Assembly (NCBI GenBank): GCA_022843565.1
Contig: JALHNK010000019.1
Span: forward strand, 1 to 32,901
Reading direction: 5' to 3'
Length of the DNA stretch: 32,901 nucleotides
Source: Phycisphaerales bacterium
GTDB lineage: Bacteria; Planctomycetota; Phycisphaerae; Phycisphaerales; UBA1924
Position numbers and translations under genes: made by a program. Under the pieces are notes generated by a model. The model saw nothing but the letters and a program-made list of their open reading frames with translations, was not told the DNA's origin and searched no databases. Below, one piece after another: positions 23,365-30,299 of this stretch (its first letter is position 1; each line of letters starts with the position of its first letter).

Positions 23365-24798
23365 ATGACTCGCCACACGCTCCTCGCCGTCTTCGCGTTC
23401 GTCGTCTTGACCCTCGGGCTGATCCCGCTGGCCGCGGCGCAATCCGCGACGGCGTTCACGTATCAAGGGCGCCTCGAACAGGACGGAGCTCCGTACACCG
23501 GCACCGCGGATGTGCGTTTCCAGCTCCTCAAGTACTTCGACACCCCTGCCGGCACGCCCGTCACGCGGTCCAACGTCAACGTCGTCAACGGCGTGTTCAC
23601 CGTCTCGCTGGACTTCGGCTTCGACCCGACGAGCTATGAGCTCTTCCAGCCCGGCGGCCCCGCGATCCCGATCCCGTCGCTGGAGATCAGCGTGCGCACA
23701 CCTGCCGGATCAGCGAGTCCGTTCCAAACCCTCGCGCCGCCCCAGTCGCTGGCCTCAACACCGCTGGCCCAGGCGATCGTCGGACTGGCGCGCATCAGCA
23801 CCACCGCACTCGCGCAATCGAACTTCCTCGAGAACGCGATCTTCCAGATCAACGCCGATGTCTCGCAGACCGTGACACTTCCCGCGCCGATCGATCTCGC
23901 GTCGGTCGTGCTGCAGATGGTCAACACCGGGCCCGCCCCCGCGCCCGTCACGCTCACGATCCTGATCGGCAACACGATCATCACCACCTCCACCGCGACC
24001 GTGCCGCTGGGCTCGTCCGACGTGACGTTCAGCTTCCCCTTGAACACAAACATCGGGACCGTCGAGCAGATGCGCATCGCGTTGAGCACGACCACGAACA
24101 TCGGCGTGCGCTACTCCACCGCAAACCCGTACGCCGGTGGCCAGACAAACTTCCTCACCTCCGCCGATCTGGCCTTCAGCGTCAACGAACGAAAGGGCGG
24201 CCAGTTCTTCGCGTCGCTCCCGTTCCGCATCTCGGCCGGTGACACCGAGGCGCTCTCGGTCATCTCCGATTCCAACACCGGCACGCGCCTCACGCTCCTC
24301 AACGCCGCGTTCGGCGGCGGCACGCCGTGGCTCATTCAGGCCACCGGCCCCTCTTCGCCCGAAGGCGCCGGCAAGCTCCGCCTCACCAACTCCACCGTAA
24401 GTGAATCGGGCATCACGATCGACAGCCTCGGTCGCGTCGGCATCGGGGAGAACACGCCGCTGGCCGCGCTGCACATCGGCGGCGTCGCCGGCACTGACGG
24501 CATCCGCTTCCCCGACGGCACGACGCAGGTCTCCGCCGCACCGCAGCGCCTCAAGGTCTCGCTCCTCATCGACTTCGGGCCAATCCCCGCCGGCACCCAG
24601 TCGACTTCCCTCAACGGCGTCGCGAACGTGGCGGTCGGCGACGTGATCGTTGTCAGCCCGCGCACCGTCTTGCCAACGGGACTCGTGACGTACGCAGTCG
24701 TCAGCGGCCCAGGCGCGATCACGGTTGTCATGGCGAACACTGGAACCTTCACCGTCAATCCGGTCATGACGGTATTCGACGTCGTGGTTCTCAAGTAA
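23365..24798 (+). CDS. Secreted YQGRL-type protein with tail-fibre-like VGIG segment (copy 2)
   Basis: 477 residues, a paralogue of copy 1. Signal peptide 1-25 with the site AAA/QS; mature start ATAFTYQGRLEQDGAPYTGTADVRF. Shared blocks in the same order: VVNGVFTVSLDFG, SLEISVRTPAGS..PFQTLAP.Q.LASTPLA, an NTxxGVRYSTANPYAGGQTNF segment (copy 1 has ARYNIANSYANGSTNF), and GRVGIGENTPLAALHIGG at about 353-370. Then IRFPDGTTQVSAA, a phrase common at the ends of phage-tail-like repeats. The last 90 residues differ wholly from copy 1. It is probably exported and beta-rich; its function is unknown. Divergent C-termini on related N-terminal parts suggest a shared scaffold with variable tips. Confidence 0.77.
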   Translation: MTRHTLLAVFAFVVLTLGLIPLAAAQSATAFTYQGRLEQDGAPYTGTADVRFQLLKYFDTPAGTPVTRSNVNVVNGVFTVSLDFGFDPTSYELFQPGGPAIPIPSLEISVRTPAGSASPFQTLAPPQSLASTPLAQAIVGLARISTTALAQSNFLENAIFQINADVSQTVTLPAPIDLASVVLQMVNTGPAPAPVTLTILIGNTIITTSTATVPLGSSDVTFSFPLNTNIGTVEQMRIALSTTTNIGVRYSTANPYAGGQTNFLTSADLAFSVNERKGGQFFASLPFRISAGDTEALSVISDSNTGTRLTLLNAAFGGGTPWLIQATGPSSPEGAGKLRLTNSTVSESGITIDSLGRVGIGENTPLAALHIGGVAGTDGIRFPDGTTQVSAAPQRLKVSLLIDFGPIPAGTQSTSLNGVANVAVGDVIVVSPRTVLPTGLVTYAVVSGPGAITVVMANTGTFTVNPVMTVFDVVVLK

Positions 24799-24812
24799 GC
24801 CCTGCTGCGCCC

Positions 24813-24830
24813 ACGCCAACCGTTTGGCGT
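24813..24830 (+). terminator. Weak hairpin after YQGRL gene 2
   Basis: ACGCCAA (24813-24819), loop CCGT and TTGGCGT (24824-24830) form a seven-base-pair stem followed only by TTGC. It sits 15 bases after the stop codon. The short U-run makes it a doubtful intrinsic terminator. Confidence 0.4.
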
Positions 24831-24861
24831 TTGCAAATCGCTTCGCCACGCGACCGTCGTG

Positions 24862-24867
24862 TACCAT
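24862..24867 (+). promoter_or_regulatory. Candidate -10, leaderless TPR gene
   Basis: TACCAT ends six bases before ATG 24874; no Shine-Dalgarno sequence is present. Confidence 0.45.
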
Positions 24868-24873
24868 CCGACC

Positions 24874-25197
24874 ATGTCCTCCGATCGCCTCGCCAAACTC
24901 ACCAAGCTCCTGGCCCTCGACGAACGCGACACCTTCGTCCTCTACGCCCTGGCGCAAGAGCACGCGAAGCTCGCCGACCACGTCACCGCCTGTCAGTTCT
25001 TCGATCGCACCCTCGCGGTCGATCCGCTGTACTGCTACGCCTACTACCACAAAGCCCGCTCGCAGCAGGCCATGAACGATCTCGCCGCGGCCCGCGTCAC
25101 CGTGCAGACGGGCATCCAAGCGGCGCACCGCGCCTCAGATGGCAAGGCACTGAGCGAACTCTCCTCGCTCCAGATCGAGCTGGTCGAAGCCGTCTGA
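24874..25197 (+). CDS. Small TPR-repeat protein
   Basis: 107 residues. Helical, with one to two tetratricopeptide repeats: DTFVLYALAQEHAKLADHVTACQFFDRTLAVDP (about 19-51), then YCYAYYHKARSQQAMNDLAAARVTVQTGIQAA, with the A/Y-A-G-type pattern at canonical positions and a Pro at the repeat end. There is no signal peptide or membrane segment, so it is probably a cytoplasmic protein-binding adaptor. I could not assign a partner. An in-frame GTG at 24859 would lie inside the -10 region and is less likely. RecX follows 68 bases downstream with its own -10 element. Confidence 0.78.
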   Translation: MSSDRLAKLTKLLALDERDTFVLYALAQEHAKLADHVTACQFFDRTLAVDPLYCYAYYHKARSQQAMNDLAAARVTVQTGIQAAHRASDGKALSELSSLQIELVEAV

Positions 25198-25252
25198 ACC
25201 GCACGGCACGCCGCTGCTCGACGATCCGCGTGCGAGCACCGGCGCTTTCGCG

Positions 25253-25258
25253 TACGCT
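25253..25258 (+). promoter_or_regulatory. Candidate -10, leaderless recX
   Basis: TACGCT ends seven bases before GTG 25266; no Shine-Dalgarno sequence precedes the gene. Confidence 0.45.
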
Positions 25259-25265
25259 GCCTCCG

Positions 25266-25991
25266 GTGAACCCCCGCACCACATCCCGCGGCAAGAAACG
25301 CACCGTCAGCGAGCCCCCGCAGTGGGACACGCTGCTCGGCAAAGCGATCTCATCGCTCACGCCGCAGCCCCGCTTTGACAACGCCTTCCTCATCCGCGTC
25401 AAGGGCAAGCGAGCTGGCACGGTCACGCAGGCCGATGCGCACCGCCTGGGCCTCACGGTCGGCACGATCCTCACCGACGCGCTCGCGGCAGACATCCAGC
25501 TCGCGCAATCCCGTTTCCTCTGCCGCACCGCCGCCCTCCGCCTGCTCACCCGTGCAGCGCAGACCACCGCCGGCATCGCCACCAAACTCAAACGCAAGGG
25601 CTTCGGTCACGCGGATGTGACCCCCGTCGTCGAGGATCTCGTGAGGCGCGGGCTGATCAACGACGAGCTCTACGCAACCAACTTCGCATCCTCCCGATCC
25701 GCCGGCGGACGCACCGGCCCGCGCCTCCTCCGAACCAAACTCATGCAGCGCGGCGTGCCCGAAGCCATCATCACCGCCACGCTCGCCGAGATCACACCGC
25801 GCCGCGACCAACTCTCCGACGCCGTCGCGCTGCTCACCAAGACCCTCTCGCGCAGCATGACCTCCCGCCGCCCCGTCGAGCCCGCAACCCAACGCCGCCG
25901 CCTCACCGCCCTCCTGGCCCGTCGCGGCTTTGACCTGCAGATCTGCTTCGAGGCCGTGCGCATCGCGCTCAAAACGCCCGAGTCACGCTGA
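25266..25991 (+). CDS. recX: RecX-family regulator of RecA
   Basis: 241 residues. RecX binds RecA filaments and limits recombination activity. The conserved three-helix repeats are in the middle: RTAALRLLTRAAQTTAGIATKLKRKGF, VVEDLVRRGLINDELYATNFASSR, and GPRLLRTKLMQRGVPEAIITATL, which follow the R...LL.R...S...L.L.RKGF / L...GLIDDE.YA..F / G...I...L..RGI order. About 75 N-terminal residues carry RVKGKRAGTVTQADAHRLGLTVGT, the region found before the repeats in longer RecX proteins. GTG 25266 is chosen for its -10 spacing and because the longer open frame overlaps the TPR gene. recA is not in the window, whereas recX often lies next to it. Confidence 0.82.
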   Translation: MNPRTTSRGKKRTVSEPPQWDTLLGKAISSLTPQPRFDNAFLIRVKGKRAGTVTQADAHRLGLTVGTILTDALAADIQLAQSRFLCRTAALRLLTRAAQTTAGIATKLKRKGFGHADVTPVVEDLVRRGLINDELYATNFASSRSAGGRTGPRLLRTKLMQRGVPEAIITATLAEITPRRDQLSDAVALLTKTLSRSMTSRRPVEPATQRRRLTALLARRGFDLQICFEAVRIALKTPESR

Positions 25992-26141
25992 AGCGATCAG
26001 AGTCGCGTTGACGCACTCAGAGTGCCAGTGAATCGATCTGCTTTGTGCAACGAGCAGCCTCACAAATCCCGCCGGGCCTTTTGCGGCCACGCGCTCCGCA
26101 AGCCCGCTCCACGCCCCACCAACCACCAACCCAGTCGCGCA

Positions 26142-26147
26142 TACACT
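26142..26147 (+). promoter_or_regulatory. Candidate -10, leaderless lipoprotein gene
   Basis: TACACT ends five bases before ATG 26153. No Shine-Dalgarno sequence is present. Confidence 0.45.
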
Positions 26148-26152
26148 CGCCC

Positions 26153-26785
26153 ATGCGAGGCTCAATCACCCCACAGCCCCACTCCGCTCAACTCAGCACG
26201 CATCGCCTGTTGGTCCCGCTGGCCCTCGGCGCGACGCTCCTTGCCGGCTGCGTGCGCTCACACGAGAGCACCGATTTCGCCCTTGCGCAGCTCGACGCCA
26301 CGGACCACGCCGCGACCTCGCGACCGCCGGGCTTTGACGCGATCGGCCCCGGCCACCGCGACGCGCCGTCGATCGCAGGGCTCGCTCGCTCGCAATGGGG
26401 CATCCAGCGTGAGACCTTCGCGGTCGGCCAGGTCGATACCGACCCGACGTACGCCGTGAGTCAGACGCTGACGGACTCGCAGGCTCGCCAGCGCGGCGAC
26501 TTCCCATCGCCGGACACTGCGGTGCAGACTCCGAACGACGATGACCGACTGATGAGCGCCGCCGAGGGTTTCACGGCACCGACGCTGGCCCTGGCCGATG
26601 GCGCGTTGCTCATTCCGCGGCTTCTGATGAAGCCGCCGGTGATCTCAACGCAGTGGTCCGGCCTTCAGACCGGCAAGTTCCCGCAGCCGCAGACGCGGGT
26701 CGTGCCGATCGGACTCGGGATTCGCGTGCCCGAAGCAACACGGACGGTCCCGCTGCCAGCGCCGGGCGAAGGAACGACCAAGTGA
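26153..26785 (+). CDS. Predicted lipoprotein of unknown function
   Basis: 210 residues. A lipoprotein signal peptide with lipobox LLAGC puts the lipidated Cys at residue 33. The mature part is polar, rich in Asp, Thr and Pro, probably disordered in its first half, and ends PLPAPGEGTTK. No family is recognised. ATG 26153 is preferred over an upstream in-frame start at 26045, whose extra residues would spoil the signal peptide. The stop overlaps the start of the rhodanese gene as GTGA. Confidence 0.72.
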   Translation: MRGSITPQPHSAQLSTHRLLVPLALGATLLAGCVRSHESTDFALAQLDATDHAATSRPPGFDAIGPGHRDAPSIAGLARSQWGIQRETFAVGQVDTDPTYAVSQTLTDSQARQRGDFPSPDTAVQTPNDDDRLMSAAEGFTAPTLALADGALLIPRLLMKPPVISTQWSGLQTGKFPQPQTRVVPIGLGIRVPEATRTVPLPAPGEGTTK

Positions 26786-27228
26786 CGACTCAGCCGCCAA
26801 CCTCTCCGTCGCACGTGAGAGCGCCCCACGCCGCCGCAGCTCCATCGGTTGACCCCCGTGGCCTGCCAGTGGGCTACGCCTTCAAGCCTGACTGGGAAGT
26901 GACGCCACGCGACGCCGCGAACGCCCTGCGGCAGCCCGAGCCGAGTCGCCCGCTGCTGGTGGACTGCCGGCGGGACGACGAATGGGCGTTCAACCGGATC
27001 ACCGGTGCCATCCACGTGCCGCTGGCGGACCTGGAGCGTCGAGCCGACGAGCTCGCCGATGATCAAGGGCTGAAGTCTCGCCCGATCATCGTGCAATGCC
27101 ATCACGGCGCCCGCTCTCTGCGGGCCGCCGCGGCCCTTCGGGCCCTGGGCTTCTCGGACGTGAAGTCCCTCGCCGGCGGGATCGAGCTCTGGTCGCTGAC
27201 GATCGATCCGAGCGTGCCGCGGTATTGA
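26782..27228 (+). CDS. Rhodanese-domain protein
   Basis: 148 residues, a single rhodanese domain (about 38-140) with a Pro/Ala-rich N-terminus and no signal peptide. Sulfurtransferase marks: LLVDCRRDDEWAFNRITGAIHVPLADL (58-84) and the active loop CHHGARS with catalytic C106. The protein may move sulfane sulfur or act in thiol/persulfide chemistry; the acceptor is unknown. GTG 26782 overlaps the stop of the lipoprotein gene (GTGA), with AAGGA about eight bases upstream, so it is coupled to it. A similar CHHGxRS loop is seen in many cytoplasmic single-domain rhodaneses. Confidence 0.88.
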   Translation: MTTQPPTSPSHVRAPHAAAAPSVDPRGLPVGYAFKPDWEVTPRDAANALRQPEPSRPLLVDCRRDDEWAFNRITGAIHVPLADLERRADELADDQGLKSRPIIVQCHHGARSLRAAAALRALGFSDVKSLAGGIELWSLTIDPSVPRY

Positions 27229-27487
27229 CGCTGCTGCGGCATCCATCGCCAGTATGGGGGCCAGATCTGGCCGAGCTGGCCTGTGCTCGTCTGCTTGAGT
27301 CCAAGCCCGTCAAGATCGCAGAGCCGATTTCGAGCGGACGGCCGATCGGCACGCCCGGATCGAGTGCGGACTCTCGTTGACGAGTATACGAGCGTGAGTT
27401 CAACCCCTGCCTTCGCAGAGCCTCAGGCACGGCGTCCAAAGGCGCGCGGCACACCGGTGATCTGCATGACATCCTGTGGCGGACCGC
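27229..27487. other. Intergenic, no gene seen
   Basis: Between the rhodanese gene and the convergent PEP-CTERM unit. No supported reading frame or tRNA is found. It holds a perfect 14-base palindrome GGCCAGATCTGGCC (27260-27273) and a TTGACG (27359-27400 region) without a matching -10. I see no further function. Confidence 0.4.
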
Positions 27488-27524
27488 AAAAATAAAAACG
27501 GGGTCTCCTGTGAAGGAGACCCCG
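27488..27524 (-). terminator. Intrinsic terminator of the PEP-CTERM gene
   Basis: On the minus strand CGGGGTCTCC (27524-27515), loop TTCACA and GGAGACCCCG (27508-27499) form a perfect ten-base-pair hairpin followed by TTTTTATTTTT. It lies about 55 bases after the gene's stop codon, the best terminator in the window. Confidence 0.92.
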
Positions 27525-27579
27525 CGGATGAAGCAAAGTGAAGCTTCGTCGTCGTCAGACGGGAACCATCAACCGCTGA

Positions 27580-28668
27580 TTAGCGGCGACGGCGACCGGC
27601 GACGAGGCCACCGAGGCCCAGGAGCGCCATCGCACCGGGGGTGGGGACCGTGAAGGTGATCGAGGCGGTCGTCGCCGTGTTGACCGTGCTGAACGACGGG
27701 GTGTAGGTCGCACCCGTGACGTTCGCGTTCACAACCGCCAGGCCGTAGCCGGACGCGTTGACGGTCACCTGACGCTCGGCGTCACCAACGTTGGTGCGGG
27801 GCGTGAAGATGAAGTGATACACGCCGTACCACTGCGACTGGTTGCCATCGACGGTGCTGTCCTGGTCACCGGCCTGGATGGCGTTGCCGTTGGCCAGAGC
27901 GCCACCGAAGTTGACGAAGTTCGGGATCGGGTCACCGTTGCCGTCGGTGGCGAAGGTCGCCGGGGCGCGGCTGGCAGTCACGGCGAGGATCGCCGCGGAG
28001 CCGGGGGCCGAGGGGTAGCTGTTGGCAGCGGTCGCCGGGCGGGTGCCGTCGAAGTCGCCGGTCAGCGGGACGCCGACCCAGCCGTTGGCGTTGTTGGCGT
28101 TGGCGCCAGCGCTGGCGTAGTTGTTGAAGCCGTTGTTGGTCGGCTGGTTGTTGTTGGTGGCAGCCGAGACGGTGCCTGGGGCGTTCGCCGAGTTACGGCT
28201 GGGGTTCGAGCTACCGAGCTGGTTGCGGAAGTTGACAGCCTGAGCAGCGGCGCTGCCACCGAAGCCCGCCGGGGTGCTGTAGCTCAGCAGACCACGGTTG
28301 GTGCTGCTGCCGCTGATGACGCCGCGGGACAGGGCGGCGGCCGCCGAGGTCCAGAGAGCGGTCGTCTGGTTCGAGATGGTGTCGTTGTGATAGAAGATGC
28401 TGTTGGGGGCGCTGGACGAGCCGCCACCCTGCCACGCACCGAGGCCGAGGTTCGGAACGGTGCCCGTCGAGGTGACGCGGACGATCAGCGTGAGGCTGAC
28501 CGCGGTGGCGCCGTTGCCCGGCAGGAGCTGGGTGCCGTAGCTCACGCCCATCGCCGCGAGGCGGGGGTCGTTATCCAGGACCAGTGCGCTCTCAAAGCTG
28601 TACTGGGCGTTGGCCGAGGCCGCGAGGCCTGCGACGGACAGAAGACTCATCAGAACGGTATTCTTCAC
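27580..28668 (-). CDS. Secreted protein with PEP-CTERM-like sorting tail
   Basis: 362 residues. Signal peptide MKNTVLMSLLSVAGLAASANA, cut before QYSF. The mature part is rich in Asn, Ala, Gly and Ser with low charge (for example NNNQPTNNGFNNYASAGANANNANG near 190-215), typical of planctomycete exported proteins. The C-terminus PTPGAMALLGLGGLVAGRRRR is a sorting signal: PxPG, hydrophobic helix, four Arg. It should be recognised by an exosortase-type system and fixed or released at the outer surface. GTG 28668 is chosen because AAGGAG stands six bases upstream and the signal peptide is then normal; the frame is open to 28740. Promoter and terminator bracket it as a single-gene unit, likely strongly expressed. 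Confidence 0.87.
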   Translation of the reverse strand: MKNTVLMSLLSVAGLAASANAQYSFESALVLDNDPRLAAMGVSYGTQLLPGNGATAVSLTLIVRVTSTGTVPNLGLGAWQGGGSSSAPNSIFYHNDTISNQTTALWTSAAAALSRGVISGSSTNRGLLSYSTPAGFGGSAAAQAVNFRNQLGSSNPSRNSANAPGTVSAATNNNQPTNNGFNNYASAGANANNANGWVGVPLTGDFDGTRPATAANSYPSAPGSAAILAVTASRAPATFATDGNGDPIPNFVNFGGALANGNAIQAGDQDSTVDGNQSQWYGVYHFIFTPRTNVGDAERQVTVNASGYGLAVVNANVTGATYTPSFSTVNTATTASITFTVPTPGAMALLGLGGLVAGRRRR

Positions 28669-28735
28669 GTGCTTCTCCTTCTTCCTACCAATGTGGGTGA
28701 AACTAGTCGCAAAGACTGCGACGACGACTCCCATG

Positions 28736-28763
28736 AACATACACCACGGTGAAACACTGTCAA
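28736..28763 (-). promoter_or_regulatory. Sigma-70-type promoter of the PEP-CTERM gene
   Basis: On the minus strand a perfect TTGACA (28763-28758), a 16-base spacer and TATGTT (28741-28736) lie 68 bases before the GTG start. The leader of about 60 bases carries a GTCGCA/TGCGAC hairpin (28706-28722 region) and ends in AAGGAG. Unlike the leaderless starts elsewhere, this one has both -35 and leader. Confidence 0.75.
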
Positions 28764-28884
28764 GCTGAACTTCCGAAATTCAGCCCGAGAGATCGGGTAA
28801 AGTTTTGTGAAGACGGGTAAGCAGATACCCCCAGCGACGCCATGAACTGGAGCGGTTTAAGGTTTTTTACCCATGGCACGGCTG

Positions 28885-30291
28885 CTACTCGTTGGTCGGA
28901 TGCGTGAACTTTGACACCAGAATCCAGCCATTCCCCTCACGACCCGGCTCCACCGCGCACATCCCATCGCCCCAGACTGCTCGAATTACGCCGGGTTTAC
29001 GCATCAAATTCGAAGCCCCCCCCACAAATCGACCCCCGATGACCCCCCGGCGTGGCCAAATCGTCAGTTCTTGGACGCTCGTGACCAGCATTCCGGTCCG
29101 TCCGGGGGCCGCGCTGATGCTCTCGGGCGGCAAATCCACCGCCGCGGTTGATCCATCCATCCAAAAGAACTGAAGCCGCCCGGTCAAAGAGTTGAACAGA
29201 CCGGTCGCACCAGCGTATTGGGACGTGAACGAGTCTCGATCGGTCCAGAGCGCCGCGCTGAACGCGCCCGTCGGCGGAACTGAGCTCGTCGCGTTGATCG
29301 CGTCGCGAATCGTCCGATCGGTGCCGATCTCCGCGACGATGCGCAGCGACGGCGATTGCGGCGTGCCCAGCGCCCAGTGGCGAAGCACGCCACCATCGAG
29401 CCGAAGAAATGAGTACTGCGTGGCGTCCAGCGATGTGACCGGGACGATCATCGTCGCGGGGCGTTCATCGAGAACTGCGATCTGTCCTGACGCGGAGCGC
29501 CGCGCCAGCAGCCAGCCGGTCGCGGTTTCGTCGCCGAGCGCAGTCACGAGCGAGCCATCGCGCAGCAGCACTGCGTGCGCGCCGAACGTGGGGCTCGATT
29601 CATCACCGCCGATGAGCCAGCGAATGCTCGCATCCTTCCAACTGCACAGACCGATCCATCGCGTCGCGTCCTGGCGCGGCCATTCCACCAGAAATCCTTC
29701 GTCGTTCACGCTTCGACCCAGGAGCATCCCTTGTGTCAGCACACGCGGCACACCGGACCGTGCCGGCGAGCCCGCGATAAACGTGCGCTCCAGGCGGCGG
29801 CTGCGCATGTCGTAGATCTCGATGCGCGTCTGGAGCGCCTCGGCGGGGCCGGAGGCGTCGGCCGCGGCTTCGGGAGGGGCGATGCCGGATTGCACCGCGA
29901 TGAAGCCGCCGCCGGGCGAGACCAGCGGGAGCGTGCTGGAATCAAACCGCACTTCGCCGAGCGCGGCGATCTCAAATCGCAGGGCCCCCGGCACGCCGGT
30001 CGGCTTCGCTTGCGGCGCGCTGATTCCCGTGGGCGGCTGACTCGGATCGCCCTTGACGTACGGAGACGTGCCCAGCGGTCGCGGCAGACGCTCGGTCACA
30101 CAGCCGGTGAGGGCGAGCGTGCTGATCGGCAGCATGACCAGTGCGACGGTACGAAGCGAGCGACTCAGGCGGCTCTCGCGATTCTCGCGATTCACCTGAG
30201 TCGCGCAGCGCGTGACATTCGCGACGCGCGGTCCGGATCGGCGGGCGGCTCCGGGCTGGTGCAAGGCGGTGCTCCTGGGGCGAGTCTGCAC
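28885..30291 (-). CDS. Predicted lipoprotein, beta-propeller-like, next to secretin
   Basis: 468 residues from GTG 30291, 8 bases after the gspD stop. Lipobox LALTGC puts the lipidated Cys at residue 64, so the n-region is long; TTG 30264 (AGGAG seven bases upstream) or GTG 30195 would give a more usual signal peptide. The mature part is beta-rich, with recurring strands such as FIAVQSGI, RIEIYDMRSRRLERTFI, GSLVTALGDETATGWLLARR and GRLQFFWMDGS, suggesting a WD/beta-propeller-like fold, though no family is certain. Lying directly after a secretin and probably cotranscribed, it could be an outer-membrane partner, but this is inference. Confidence 0.75.
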   Translation of the reverse strand: MQTRPRSTALHQPGAARRSGPRVANVTRCATQVNRENRESRLSRSLRTVALVMLPISTLALTGCVTERLPRPLGTSPYVKGDPSQPPTGISAPQAKPTGVPGALRFEIAALGEVRFDSSTLPLVSPGGGFIAVQSGIAPPEAAADASGPAEALQTRIEIYDMRSRRLERTFIAGSPARSGVPRVLTQGMLLGRSVNDEGFLVEWPRQDATRWIGLCSWKDASIRWLIGGDESSPTFGAHAVLLRDGSLVTALGDETATGWLLARRSASGQIAVLDERPATMIVPVTSLDATQYSFLRLDGGVLRHWALGTPQSPSLRIVAEIGTDRTIRDAINATSSVPPTGAFSAALWTDRDSFTSQYAGATGLFNSLTGRLQFFWMDGSTAAVDLPPESISAAPGRTGMLVTSVQELTIWPRRGVIGGRFVGGASNLMRKPGVIRAVWGDGMCAVEPGREGNGWILVSKFTHPTNE

Positions 30292-30299
30292 ACCGGAGA

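Noticed and set aside
23755-25128. Minus-strand open frame of 457 codons across YQGRL gene 2 and the TPR gene
   Set aside because: Spans two genes that have good starts, signal peptide and homology; the product is low-complexity Arg/Gly/Val.
27260-27273. Perfect palindrome GGCCAGATCTGGCC as an operator
   Set aside because: It lies between convergent genes, not near a promoter; such palindromes occur by chance in GC-rich DNA.
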